Assembly (NCBI RefSeq): GCF_022179465.1
Contig: NZ_BPQV01000004.1
Coordinates: 186,001-250,000, forward strand
Direction of reading: 5' to 3'
Origin: Methylobacterium organophilum
GTDB lineage: Bacteria > Pseudomonadota > Alphaproteobacteria > Rhizobiales > Beijerinckiaceae
DNA: 64,000 nt
In this document: piece by piece, positions 55,995-64,000 of the stretch
Numbering within the stretch: the first letter of the stretch is position 1
How the letters are laid out: every line of letters begins with the position of its first letter
The notes under the pieces: model-generated
Databases searched by the model: none
Told to the model about the DNA's origin: nothing
Seen by the model: the letters and a program-made list of their open reading frames with translations, nothing else
Translations under genes and position numbers: made by a program

Positions 55995-56852
55995 TCATGC
56001 CGCGGCCGCGCGGGTGCGGGCTTCGGCGAGGATCGCGAGCGCCGCCTTGACCAGCGGCCCTCCCGCCGACCGGAAGCCGTCGAGGATGGTGAAGTGGTTT
56101 GCACCCTCGATCGGGATCAGCGGGCCTGGGGCGCCGGCATCGGCGCGCTTCGCGTGGAGCGCGAGGCTGTCGCGGATGAGCACCGGGACCTCGGCAGTTC
56201 CATAGGCGATCGCCATCGGCTTATTCACGACCGGCAGCAGAAGCGGCGAGAGGGTCTCGACCTCGCGGTCAGTGAGCGTCAGCGCGCCGTTCAGAAACGT
56301 GTCGCGAATCGGCGCGAGCGCGTAGACGCCCGACACGGCGAGCCCGGCTCTCACCGCAGAATGGCCGAGCAGCATGGCGGTCAGGTGGCCGCCGGCCGAC
56401 CAGCCCGCGAGCACGATCGGGCCGTTCACTCCGTGCTGCCGGCCTTCTCGGGCGAGCCAGTCGAGCGCCTCCCCGAGCTCCGCGACGATCTCCGTGAGGC
56501 TCGCCTCAGGCGCGAGCGTGTGGCTCGGCATTGCGACCGACCAGCCGGCGGCGTTCGCGCCTTCGGCGTAGTGCGCGAACATCTCGCGCGAGTTCCTCTG
56601 CCAATAGCCGCCATGGACGAACACGAGGCAGGGCGCGTCGCGGTCCCTGGCCGGATAGATGTCGATCCGGTTGCGGGGCTTTCTTCCATAGGCGAGGTCG
56701 AGCTTCGCGCCGGGCCGTGCACGCCATTCAGCCGCGAGCCGGTCGCGCTCGACGATCAGCGCGGCGCTGTTCGCGACTGCCGCGTTGTTGTTGTACGCGG
56801 CGTCGCGCTGCTCTTGAGAGAGCGTCTCCCAGATCTCCTGAGGCGCCGGCAT
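55995..56852 (-). CDS. Alpha/beta hydrolase, arylformamidase-like
   Basis: A 285-residue hydrolase with oxyanion motif HGGYW (80-84; VFVHGGYWQRNS), nucleophile elbow GWSAGG with S152, and a late His in EGANHFTILDG. HGGxW plus the IDIYPA segment resembles kynurenine formamidase/arylformamidases and the wider hormone-sensitive-lipase group. An alternative GTG at 56861 overlaps the amidohydrolase stop (GTGA); the ATG at 56852 is shown. It presumably cleaves an N-acyl or ester bond made by the monooxygenase or amidohydrolase. Confidence 0.85.
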   Translation of the reverse strand: MPAPQEIWETLSQEQRDAAYNNNAAVANSAALIVERDRLAAEWRARPGAKLDLAYGRKPRNRIDIYPARDRDAPCLVFVHGGYWQRNSREMFAHYAEGANAAGWSVAMPSHTLAPEASLTEIVAELGEALDWLAREGRQHGVNGPIVLAGWSAGGHLTAMLLGHSAVRAGLAVSGVYALAPIRDTFLNGALTLTDREVETLSPLLLPVVNKPMAIAYGTAEVPVLIRDSLALHAKRADAGAPGPLIPIEGANHFTILDGFRSAGGPLVKAALAILAEARTRAAAA

Positions 56853-56857
56853 CGCGC

Positions 56858-58144
56858 TCACGCGGCGACCGCCTGCGGCAGAATCGGGCTGTCGGCATCG
56901 ATGCGCTTGCCGGCGCGCAGGCAGAAGGCCGGCTGCAGCAAGCGCTCGGCGATGACGCGGTAATCCTCGTTGTCGCGCAGGACGAAGCGGCCGCGCAGGT
57001 CGTCGAGCACCGAGACATCCGCCGTGCGGCCGACGGCGAGCGAACCCAGCGTGTCCTCCATCTGCAGCATCCGGGCCGGATGGATGGTCACCATCTTGAC
57101 CACGTATTCGAGGTCGAGCCCGAGCGTCATCATCGAGCTCATGGCCTGGGTCAGGCTGAAGCGGGCCTGGCCCTTGAAGGGGTGGTTCTCGTCGTCCTCG
57201 TGCTCTTCCGGGGTACCGGCCGGGATCGGTATCTCGGGCACCTGCGTGTTGTAGCCGTGCATGTCGGCGCCGAGCGTATGGGGGACGACGCCGGCCGCGA
57301 GCGCCTGCTTGGCGAGGCGGTAGGAGAAGTGGGACCCATGGCCGACATCGACCTTCAGGCCGCGGTCGATCGCCGCCTGGATGACGTGATGCACTGCGCC
57401 CTCGCGGTTCACGAACCCGCCCGGATGGCGGGTGAACGGATGGGCCAGCACATCGCCTTCCTTCAGCAGCGGGATCACGCGCTCGAGGATGGTGTCGGCG
57501 TCCTCGCCGTTGGCGCCGCTCTCCGGCAGGCCCCAGAGCTGGCCGAAATGGACGTAGAGCGGCACTTCCGAGCGCCGCGCGATCTCGGCCGCCATCTCCA
57601 TGACCTTGATGCCCCAGCGGGCGAAGCCGCCGATCTCGGCGTGCCCCTTGATTCCGCGGACGATGTCGCGGTTGGCCGTCGCCGAACGCACCGTCGCTTC
57701 GATGTCGACGCAGTCGGGCTGATAGAGGTTCGGGTAGAAGTGGCCCTCGAGACCACCGACCAGATAGGCCGACAGAAACGCCAGCACGTTGGTCTCGGCC
57801 GGCTCGGCGATGAACTTGCGGAAGCCCGGCAGCGTCATGCAGGACGGACCGCCCTGATCGACCACCGTCGTCACCCCGGAGCGCACCCCGACCATGTCGG
57901 CCTCGAGGCCGAAGCGGCCGGTGACGTACTGGTAGACGTGGCCGTGAGTGTCGATCAGGCCGGGCAGCACCAGCTTGCCGGCGACGTTGACGACCTCGCG
58001 TGCGGTGCTCGGCAGGATCTGCTCCTCCACGGCCGCAATCTTGCCGCCCTTCACCGCGACGTCGCGCACGCCGTCGACGCCCGAAGCCGGACAGATCACC
58101 CTGCCGCCCTTGAGCACCAGATCGTAGCCAGTCGCGTCGGCCAT
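56858..58144 (-). CDS. Dihydroorotase/D-aminoacylase-like metallo-amidohydrolase
   Basis: A 428-residue amidohydrolase-superfamily enzyme. The N-terminal metal motif is GLIDTHGHVY (H67, H69), a carboxylated-lysine candidate sits in RGIKGHAEIG, further ligands in LYVHFGQLW and VDVGHGSHFSY, and LGADMHG follows. The beta-sandwich wraps both ends (VLKGGRVICPA...AVGRTADVSVLDD). It resembles the amidohydrolase/deacetylase group near dihydroorotase and hydantoinase. It is the first gene of a seven-gene minus-strand operon (amidohydrolase, hydrolase, binding protein, two permeases, two ATPases) under the MarR palindrome. Confidence 0.88.
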   Translation of the reverse strand: MADATGYDLVLKGGRVICPASGVDGVRDVAVKGGKIAAVEEQILPSTAREVVNVAGKLVLPGLIDTHGHVYQYVTGRFGLEADMVGVRSGVTTVVDQGGPSCMTLPGFRKFIAEPAETNVLAFLSAYLVGGLEGHFYPNLYQPDCVDIEATVRSATANRDIVRGIKGHAEIGGFARWGIKVMEMAAEIARRSEVPLYVHFGQLWGLPESGANGEDADTILERVIPLLKEGDVLAHPFTRHPGGFVNREGAVHHVIQAAIDRGLKVDVGHGSHFSYRLAKQALAAGVVPHTLGADMHGYNTQVPEIPIPAGTPEEHEDDENHPFKGQARFSLTQAMSSMMTLGLDLEYVVKMVTIHPARMLQMEDTLGSLAVGRTADVSVLDDLRGRFVLRDNEDYRVIAERLLQPAFCLRAGKRIDADSPILPQAVAA

Positions 58145-58184
58145 GCGGCCCTCCGTATGCAACCCGGCGGGCCTGCGGCACGCC

Positions 58185-58210
58185 GAAAAGCGAAGTACAC
58201 TTCGCTTTTC
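58185..58210. promoter_or_regulatory. 26-bp palindromic operator between amidohydrolase operon and marR
   Basis: Two perfect 12-bp arms, GAAAAGCGAAGT and its reverse complement, flank a 2-bp centre. It lies 40 bp upstream of the amidohydrolase ATG and 82 bp upstream of the marR ATG. Size, symmetry and divergent position are those of a MarR dimer site. A related site occurs at 46435-46463. Confidence 0.75.
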
Positions 58211-58292
58211 CCAATGCACGCGGCGTGCCAGGAAGCTGGAGCGGTGCAGGCGGCGAAACGAGAAACGGACGAGGAGAGGGAATGGGACAGCG

Positions 58293-58781
58293 ATGAAAGA
58301 GCGCGCGCGTTCAAGGTCTTCCAGTGAGAGTTGGCCGCTCTCCCAGCGTCCGGGATTTCTCGTCCGGCGGCTTCATCAGATCCACGTGAGCCTGTTCATG
58401 GAGCTCTGCGCCGAGTTTCGCATCACGCCGCTGCAGTACAGCCTTCTTTCGACGCTTTCGGAGCACGGCGCGGCCGACCAGTCGACGCTCGCGCGCGCCG
58501 TCGCGCTCGACCGCACCACCACCACGGGTGCCTTGAAACGCTTGGAGAGCCGGGGCCTCATCCAGCGCATTCCGTCGGAGCAGGATCGCCGCGCGCAGGA
58601 CTGCCGGATGACCCCCGAAGGAACCGCGCTGTTGGCCGCCATGCAGGCCCCCGCGCGCGAGGCCCACGAGGCCACGATCGCCAGTCTCGGCGTCGACGAC
58701 CGCAAAACGCTGATGAAGCTGCTCCAGCGCGTTGTCGCGGCGCATGACGACCGCCGCGCGACCGGCATGCCGCAGGATTAG
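58293..58781 (+). CDS. MarR-family transcriptional regulator
   Basis: A 162-residue winged-HTH regulator: FLVRRLHQIHVSLFMELCAEFRITPLQYSLLSTLSEHG, recognition helix region DQSTLARAVALDRTTTTGALKRLESRGLIQRIPSEQDRRAQDCRMTPEG. This matches the MarR DNA-binding wing (D-x-R). Divergent from the amidohydrolase operon and next to the palindrome, it is the probable local repressor responding to an aromatic or heterocyclic ligand. Its 3' end overlaps the convergent flavin reductase gene by 4 bp. ATG 58293 is used; longer frames run back through the operator. Confidence 0.9.
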   Translation: MKERARSRSSSESWPLSQRPGFLVRRLHQIHVSLFMELCAEFRITPLQYSLLSTLSEHGAADQSTLARAVALDRTTTTGALKRLESRGLIQRIPSEQDRRAQDCRMTPEGTALLAAMQAPAREAHEATIASLGVDDRKTLMKLLQRVVAAHDDRRATGMPQD

Positions 58782-59308
58782 GTGACCGCCGCGTCTTTGC
58801 TCACGGCGGCAGGCGTGAGCGGGGCCATGGCCACGAAACCTCCCTCCATCCAGCCGAGCGGAGCAGCGCCGCCGTCGCGGCCGACCACGCCGGTGACCTC
58901 GCCGATGAAAAGGCTGTGGGTGCCGAACGGGATCTCCTGACGAACCTCGCAGAAGATCGCCGCGCAAGCGTCGGGCAGGTAGGGCACGCCCTCATGCGCC
59001 GACCAATCGCCTTCGGAGAACCGCTCATCACGCCGCGCGCTGTCGGCGAAGGGTCCGACCAGCCTCGCCTGATCGGCTGCCAGCAGGTTGATGCAGAACC
59101 GGCCCGCGCGGGAGATCGGCCCATGGGCGCTGGCGTTGCGGTTGATCGAGACCAGCATCGAGGGCGGGTCCATCGAGATCGGGATGACGGCCGAGGCGGC
59201 GAGCCCCGCGGGCGCACCGTTGGGGTCGACCGTGGTCACCAGCGAGACCGCCCCCGGCATCCGCCGCATCGCCGCCTTGAGAGACGCCTTATGCTCGCCG
59301 TTCCGCAT
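58778..59308 (-). CDS. Flavin reductase (NtaB/HpaC-like)
   Basis: A 176-residue FMN-binding reductase: MRRMPGAVSLVTTVDPNGAPAGLAASAVIPISMDPPSMLVSINRNASAHGPI, RFCINLLAADQ, and a late GTHSLFIGEV. The family supplies reduced flavin to two-component monooxygenases. It is the third gene of the minus-strand operon that begins with the NtaA-like monooxygenase, its evident partner. Confidence 0.9.
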   Translation of the reverse strand: MRNGEHKASLKAAMRRMPGAVSLVTTVDPNGAPAGLAASAVIPISMDPPSMLVSINRNASAHGPISRAGRFCINLLAADQARLVGPFADSARRDERFSEGDWSAHEGVPYLPDACAAIFCEVRQEIPFGTHSLFIGEVTGVVGRDGGAAPLGWMEGGFVAMAPLTPAAVSKDAAVT

Positions 59309-59319
59309 CGCGCCGTTGC

Positions 59320-60024
59320 CTACCTCTTCATGCTCATGTTGTAGACGGTGATCTTTCGGATCTCTTCTCGCGACTTGTCGATGTGCCTCCGAACGAGATC
59401 TTCCGCGGCCTCGAAACGCCCCGCGAGGAGCGCACGGATGATCTCGCCGTGTTCGTCGTAAGTCTCTTCGATCCGCCGCTCCGAGACGAAGTCGACGCGC
59501 CTGATGATCCGGATCCTGTCGGTGATCTCGGCGAACGTGCGCGCCATCGAGGTGTTGTTCGCGAGACCCACGATCGCGAGGTGGAACGCCTCGTCGCTAT
59601 CGGCCACGAAATCCGAGTCGAGCCGGCGCTCGGCCTTGTCGGCGCACCATAGCGCCGCGAGAGCATCGAGCCGCGGCGGCGAGCCGGCCTTCGAGGCGAG
59701 GCGGATCGCCAGCGCCTCGAGCTCGGACCGGAAGTCGTAGAGATCTTCGTAATAGGACAGGTCGAGGGCGCGCACCTGCCAGCAATTGTGCCCGCCGACG
59801 TTCTGCAGGTAGCCTTCATGCTCGAGGATGTGCAGGGCGAGGCGCAACGGCGTCCGCGAGATCGCGAGCATCTCGGCAAGCGCGGCCTCCGAATAGCGTT
59901 GCCCGGGCGGCAAGCGGAAGTCGAAGATGCGCTGCTTCAGCTGGGCATAGGCCTCCTCGGAGAGCTTGCCGCGCTTGCCTTCTCCGAGGACATGGATCTC
60001 CGCCGTCGGCGTCGCTTTATTCAT
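59320..60024 (-). CDS. GntR-family (FCD) regulator
   Basis: A 234-residue regulator. The winged HTH (SEEAYAQLKQRIFDFRLPPGQRYSEAALAEMLAISRTPLRLALHILEHEGYLQNVGG) precedes an FCD ligand-binding domain (YYEDLYDFRSELEALAIRLA, DEAFHLAIVGLANN, YDEHGEIIRALLAG, VRRHIDKS) with the expected His/Asp metal ligands. It sits between the NtaA-like gene (32-bp gap) and the flavin reductase (11-bp gap), so it is probably autoregulated. The palindrome TTGGGATCCCAA upstream of the operon is its candidate operator. Confidence 0.9.
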   Translation of the reverse strand: MNKATPTAEIHVLGEGKRGKLSEEAYAQLKQRIFDFRLPPGQRYSEAALAEMLAISRTPLRLALHILEHEGYLQNVGGHNCWQVRALDLSYYEDLYDFRSELEALAIRLASKAGSPPRLDALAALWCADKAERRLDSDFVADSDEAFHLAIVGLANNTSMARTFAEITDRIRIIRRVDFVSERRIEETYDEHGEIIRALLAGRFEAAEDLVRRHIDKSREEIRKITVYNMSMKR

Positions 60025-60056
60025 ATCCGGTCTTTCGCACGGGTCTCGCCCCCCGC

Positions 60057-61379
60057 TCAGGCGTATCGGGTGACGCCGAGATGGTCGCGCAGATGTGGGC
60101 CGGAATACTCCTTCCGGAAGATGCCGCGGCGCTGCAGCTCGGGCACCACGAGGCCGGTGAAGTCCTCCACGCCGGTCGGGAAATGGGTCGGTACCGCGAG
60201 GAAGCCGTCGCAGGCGCCGGCCTCGAGCCATTCCTGCATGATGTCGGCAATGGTGCTCGGCGCGCCGACGAGCTTCATATAGCTGCCCTCGGCGAAGAAG
60301 CGCGCGGTCTGGAGGATCGAGAGGTTGCCCTTGCGCGCGAGGGCCATGATCGCCTCCCGGTGCGACTTGCCCGCGTTGGTCGGCGGTAGCTCGGGCATCG
60401 GCCCGTCGAGATCGTAATCGAGGAAGTTCAGGCCGCCTGAATGCGGCGTCAGGTGGCTGATGGCGAGTTCGACGGGGATGAGGTCACGCATCTTCGTGCG
60501 GAAGGCCTCCGCATCCGCATCGGTGCGGCCGACGATCGGCGTGATGCCGGGGAGCACCTTGATCATGTCGGGATCGCGGCCGAAGCGCTCGGCGCGCTTG
60601 CGGATGTCCTCGCGGAAGGCGCGGGCTGCCGTGATGTCGGTCTGCAGCGTGAACACCACGTCGGCGGTGCGCGCCGCAAGCTCGCGACCCGGCTCCGACG
60701 AGCCCGCCTGGAAGATGACGGGGCGCACCTGCGGGCTGCGGCCCATCGGCAGGGGACCCCGGACCTTGAAGAAGCGCCCCTCATGCTGGAGGAAATGCAT
60801 CTTCTCGACATCGAAATAGCGGCCACTGTCTTTATCGCGCGTGACGGCGCCGGGCTCCCAGCAATCCCAGAGTCCCGTCACGACATCGATGAATTCGCTC
60901 GCGCGCTCGTAACGAAGGCCGTGCTCGACATGGGCGTCGAGCCCGAAATTCTGCGCCTCGTTCTCGTTGAACGAGGTGACGAGATTCCAGCCGGCCCGCC
61001 CATTGCTGATGAAGTCGATCGAGGAGAAGCGACGGGCGGTGTTGTAAGGCTCATTGTAGGTCGCCGTCGACGTCGCCGCGAGCCCGAGATGCCTCGTCTT
61101 CATGGCGAGCGCGGGAAGCAGCATGGTGGGGTCGAAGTGGATCGCGCGAGGATGCGCCGCCCCGTAGGTATCGCCCTTCACAATGTGGTTGCTGCGCGGG
61201 ACGGCGGCCTGGTCCTCGAAGAAGATTGCGTCGAGCTTTGCCGCCTCGGCGAGCTGGGCCGCCCGCACATAGTGCTCGATGCCCACATCGAGCTCCGGGA
61301 TCGCCTCGGGCAGGCGCCAAGCGCCCAGATGCTGTCCCGGAAACAGGAACAGGGCCAAGCGCATCATCGTGTCGGTCAT
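60057..61379 (-). CDS. NtaA/SnaA/DszA-family flavin-dependent monooxygenase
   Basis: A 440-residue LLM-class enzyme, the usual length of nitrilotriacetate monooxygenase component A. Segments include LFLFPGQHLGAWRLPEA, LDAIFFEDQAAVPRSN, LGLAATSTATYNEPYNTARRFSSIDFISNGRAGWNLVTSFNENEAQNFG, VIFQAGSSEPGRELAARTADVVFTLQTDI and VPTHFPTGVEDFTGLVVPELQRRGIFR. Family members oxidise N-linked carboxymethyl groups, dibenzothiophene sulfone or pristinamycin precursors. With the reductase it likely makes the first oxidative attack on the island's substrate. Confidence 0.92.
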   Translation of the reverse strand: MTDTMMRLALFLFPGQHLGAWRLPEAIPELDVGIEHYVRAAQLAEAAKLDAIFFEDQAAVPRSNHIVKGDTYGAAHPRAIHFDPTMLLPALAMKTRHLGLAATSTATYNEPYNTARRFSSIDFISNGRAGWNLVTSFNENEAQNFGLDAHVEHGLRYERASEFIDVVTGLWDCWEPGAVTRDKDSGRYFDVEKMHFLQHEGRFFKVRGPLPMGRSPQVRPVIFQAGSSEPGRELAARTADVVFTLQTDITAARAFREDIRKRAERFGRDPDMIKVLPGITPIVGRTDADAEAFRTKMRDLIPVELAISHLTPHSGGLNFLDYDLDGPMPELPPTNAGKSHREAIMALARKGNLSILQTARFFAEGSYMKLVGAPSTIADIMQEWLEAGACDGFLAVPTHFPTGVEDFTGLVVPELQRRGIFRKEYSGPHLRDHLGVTRYA

Positions 61380-61438
61380 GGTCGGCTCTCAGGATCAGGC
61401 GAATGCACCCGCGGGCGATCGATACAGGTAAATTCTGT

Positions 61439-61450
61439 TTGGGATCCCAA
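61439..61450. promoter_or_regulatory. Palindrome TTGGGATCCCAA, candidate GntR operator
   Basis: A perfect 12-bp palindrome in an AT-richer stretch 60 bp upstream of the monooxygenase start. FCD-type GntR proteins commonly bind short palindromes of this size. The remainder of the 313-bp spacer 61380-61692 shows no gene. Confidence 0.55.
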
Positions 61451-61580
61451 TTAGGACCGAGATTGCTTACGAGCGGTCCGGCCGCTCGTCAAGCTTGGTT
61501 CTGGTGTGGTCCGCGCTGGCCATTGCAGGGCAGCGCTGTCTCGCCTCAAGCCGGGATGTACTTGATTTGTTCTCAAATGC

Positions 61581-61613
61581 ACGAGGAGGGCGCCGGATCG
61601 GCGCCCTCCTCGT
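61581..61613. terminator. Strong hairpin downstream of nrdJ
   Basis: ACGAGGAGGGCGCC (61581-61594) pairs perfectly with 61600-61613 across a GGATC loop, a 14-bp stem 80 bp after the nrdJ stop. There is no long T run on the minus strand, so it is either a weak intrinsic terminator or an mRNA 3'-end stabiliser. Confidence 0.55.
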
Positions 61614-61692
61614 CAGTCCCTGGCCCAACGCTCGTCGAGGAGCTGGCCTCCGCTCCGAACGATGCTTGAGGTATGTCCCCTCAAGGGTCCCG

Positions 61693-64000
61693 TCACGAGC
61701 AGCCGGTGGTCGAACCGCAGGTGTCGCATTTCAGGCAGGTGCCGTTGCGGACCAGCGTGAAGTTCGCGCATTCGGGGCAGGCCTCGCCGACATAGCCCTT
61801 CATCTTCGCCTCGGCCCGGCGGTCGGCGACGCTGCGCTCCGCCTTGGCTTCCGGGGCGGCGAAGGGCAGGGCCTCGACGCTGCCGAGGCTCTGCGGCTCC
61901 GCCTTCAGGGCGGTGGCGCCGCGCAGGGCGTGCACCGTGCCGCCCGCCGGGGCGCTCTGGCCGGTGGAGGCCGCGCCCATGCCGACCGTGCCGCCGGCCG
62001 GACCGCCCTGGATCAGGGTGAGCCGGTCGGCCGAGCCGCGCAGCAGGCCGCGGGAGACGATGGTCGAGGCGGCCGGAGTCGCCTTGCCGGCCTCGCGGGT
62101 GGTGTCGCCCTCGCCGCCGCCGAGCACCGTGCCGCCGATCTCGGACGGGTTAACGTGGGCGAGATCCGTGCGGCCGAGATAGGACACGGCGAGCTCGCGG
62201 AACACGTAGTCGAGCAGCGAGGTCGCGTTCTTGATCGCGTCGTTGCCCTGCACGAAGCCCGCCGGCTCGAAGCGGGTGAAGGTGAAGGCCTCGACATATT
62301 CCTCCAGCGGCACGCCGTATTGGAGGCCGAGCGAGATCGCGATGGCGAAGTTGTTCATCAGGCTGCGGAAGGTCGCGCCTTCCTTGTGCATGTCGATGAA
62401 GATCTCGCCGAGGCGGCCGTCCTCGTACTCGCCGGTGCGCAGGTAGACCTTGTGGCCGCCCACCACCGCCTTCTGGGTGTAGCCCTTGCGACGGTCGGGC
62501 ATCTTCTCCCGCGAGCGGATGCGCTCGACGCGCTCGATCACCCGCTCGACGATCTTCTCCGCGGCCGCCGCCGCCTTGGCCGCGGCCGGGGCCTGGATCA
62601 GCGCCTCGACCACGTCGTCGGCCTCCTCCTCGTCATCCGCGATCAGGGCGGCGTTGAGGGGCTGCGAGAGCTTGGAGCCGTCGCGGTAGAGGGCGTTGGC
62701 CTTGAGGGCGAGGCGCCAGGACAGCAGATAGGCCGCCTTGCAATCCTCCACCGTGGCGTCGTTGGGCATGTTGATGGTCTTGGAGATCGCCCCCGAGATG
62801 AAGGGCTGCGCCGCCGCCATCATGCGGATGTGGCTCTCGACCGAGAGGTAGCGCTTGCCGAGCCGGCCGCAGGGATTGGCGCAGTCGAAGACCGGGTAAT
62901 GCTCGGTCTTCAGGTGCGGCGCGCCCTCGAGCGTCATCGCCCCGCAGACATGGGTGTTGGCGGCCTCGATCTCCTTCTTCGAGAAGCCGAGGAACGGCAG
63001 CAGCTCGAAGGTCGGGTCGGCGAGTTTTTCCGCCGGGACCTTGAGGGTGTCCTTCAGGAAGTCGTCACCGAGCGTCCAGCGGTTGAACACGAACTTGATG
63101 TCGAAGGCCGATTTCAGGCCCGCCTCCACCGCCGCGATCTTGTCGTCGGTGAAGCCTTTGGCCCGGAGCGAGCCCGGATTGACCGCGGGAGCCTGGCCCA
63201 TGGAGCCGTGACCGACCGCGTAGGCCTCGATCTCGGCGATCTCGGCCTCCCGGTAGCCGAGCGCCCGCAGGGCGTCCGGCACGGCGCGGTTGATGATCTT
63301 GAAGTAGCCGCCGCCGGCAAGCTTCTTGAACTTCACCAGGGCGAAGTCGGGCTCGATGCCGGTGGTGTCGCAATCCATCACGAGGCCGATCGTGCCGGTG
63401 GGCGCGATCACCGTGGCCTGGGCGTTGCGGTAGCCGTGCTCCTCGCCGAGCGCCAGGGCCCGGTCCCAGGCCGCCTTGGCATGGGCGCCGAGATCGGCCT
63501 GCGGGATGTTGGCGTGGTCGAGGGGGACGGGGGTGACGTTGAGGAACTCGTAGCCCGCGGCCTCGCCATGGGCCGCCCGGCGATGGTTGCGGATCACCCG
63601 CAGCATCGCGTCGGCATTGTCCTCATAGGCCGCGAAGGTGCCGAGCTCGGCCGCCATCTCGGCGGAGGTGGCATAGGCCACGCCCGTCATGATCGCGGTC
63701 AGCGCCCCGGCCAGCGCCCGGCCCTCGGCGGAGTCGTAGGGCAGGCCCATGGTCATCAGCAGGCCGCCGATATTGGCGTAGCCGAGGCCGAGGGTGCGGT
63801 ACTTGTAGGACAGCTCCGCGATCTCCTTGGACGGGAACTGCGCCATCATCACCGAGATCTCGAGCACCACCGTCCAGAGCCGGTTCAGGTGCTCGAAGGC
63901 CTCCACGTCGAAGCGCTTCGTCTCCCGGTCGTACATCGTCAGGAGGTTGGCCGAGGCGAGATTGCAGGCCGTGTCGTCGAGGAACATGTACTCGGAGCAC
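61693..64000 (-). CDS. nrdJ: Vitamin B12-dependent ribonucleotide reductase (partial, 5' end outside)
   Basis: At least 769 residues of the class II reductase that makes deoxyribonucleotides using adenosylcobalamin. The window opens in [20 protein letters not shown], which includes a substrate-site region. The sequence continues through [54 protein letters not shown] and [39 protein letters not shown], and ends in a zinc-binding tail [28 protein letters not shown]. The coding frame runs uninterrupted off the window edge at 64000. Length and domain order match the large alphaproteobacterial NrdJ (about 1,200 aa). Confidence 0.96.
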   Translation of the reverse strand, partial: CSEYMFLDDTACNLASANLLTMYDRETKRFDVEAFEHLNRLWTVVLEISVMMAQFPSKEIAELSYKYRTLGLGYANIGGLLMTMGLPYDSAEGRALAGALTAIMTGVAYATSAEMAAELGTFAAYEDNADAMLRVIRNHRRAAHGEAAGYEFLNVTPVPLDHANIPQADLGAHAKAAWDRALALGEEHGYRNAQATVIAPTGTIGLVMDCDTTGIEPDFALVKFKKLAGGGYFKIINRAVPDALRALGYREAEIAEIEAYAVGHGSMGQAPAVNPGSLRAKGFTDDKIAAVEAGLKSAFDIKFVFNRWTLGDDFLKDTLKVPAEKLADPTFELLPFLGFSKKEIEAANTHVCGAMTLEGAPHLKTEHYPVFDCANPCGRLGKRYLSVESHIRMMAAAQPFISGAISKTINMPNDATVEDCKAAYLLSWRLALKANALYRDGSKLSQPLNAALIADDEEEADDVVEALIQAPAAAKAAAAAEKIVERVIERVERIRSREKMPDRRKGYTQKAVVGGHKVYLRTGEYEDGRLGEIFIDMHKEGATFRSLMNNFAIAISLGLQYGVPLEEYVEAFTFTRFEPAGFVQGNDAIKNATSLLDYVFRELAVSYLGRTDLAHVNPSEIGGTVLGGGEGDTTREAGKATPAASTIVSRGLLRGSADRLTLIQGGPAGGTVGMGAASTGQSAPAGGTVHALRGATALKAEPQSLGSVEALPFAAPEAKAERSVADRRAEAKMKGYVGEACPECANFTLVRNGTCLKCDTCGSTTGCS

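Noticed and set aside
54576-56963. A 795-codon plus-strand open frame
   Set aside because: Antisense to the Liv-type importer and hydrolase genes, all of which have clear family motifs.
60057-61379. Calling the monooxygenase RutA of a pyrimidine (rut) operon
   Set aside because: Its 440-residue length and segments fit the NtaA/SnaA/DszA group, and the rutB, rutC and NCS2-type rutG genes are absent.

Overview
The window looks like a chromosomal piece of a GC-rich (roughly 70 percent) alphaproteobacterium of the order Rhizobiales/Hyphomicrobiales, most likely Methylobacterium or a close relative. This is inferred from the fused ispDF gene, the dusB-ntrBC-ntrYX-hfq block, a biotin-independent malonate decarboxylase cluster and a B12-dependent ribonucleotide reductase. 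No rRNA, tRNA or CRISPR array was seen.

Layout. 0-8 kb holds housekeeping genes: glyA, a SleB-type lipoprotein hydrolase, lipA, a RatA/COQ10-like protein, an AT-richer acetyltransferase, aqpZ, cinA C-terminal amidase and ispDF. 8-17.7 kb is the nitrogen-control block dusB-ntrB-ntrC, a helicase, ntrY-ntrX, then hfq. 17.9-20.5 kb is a TonB-dependent receptor. 20.7-32.4 kb is a malonate island: mdcACDEGBH on the minus strand, divergent madLM, a minus-strand TRAP transporter and a divergent GntR regulator. The motif CGTAT(A/C)CG recurs in both divergent promoter regions, so one regulator probably controls both malonate uptake routes and the decarboxylase. 32.4-37.3 kb holds an FAD/NAD(P) protein and a sulfur-scavenging-like trio. 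37.4-41.0 kb holds a His-rich cupin, an LpxC paralogue lacking a zinc ligand, and rpsA with a strong terminator.

41.3-44.7 kb is the most unusual segment: an AT-rich insertion with 26-bp imperfect terminal inverted repeats and an 8-bp target duplication. Its transposase is a broken IS1595-family (ISXO2-like) gene. The cargo is a HEPN-like protein, a two-helix membrane protein with a GAF-like domain, and small ORFs. I read it as a decayed IS1595-family transposon with defence-like or signalling passengers.

46.4-61.4 kb, between bioB and nrdJ, is a catabolic island: GMC oxidoreductase, aldehyde dehydrogenase, NCS1 permease, a complete branched-chain-type ABC importer, an arylformamidase-like hydrolase, a dihydroorotase-like amidohydrolase, a MarR regulator, and a two-component flavin monooxygenase (NtaA-like plus flavin reductase) with its own GntR regulator. 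A 26-bp palindrome upstream of the amidohydrolase operon and a related site at the GMC gene suggest that MarR ties the island together. The substrate is unknown; a nitrogen-containing organic compound, perhaps an N-heterocycle, is the best inference. The window ends inside nrdJ.
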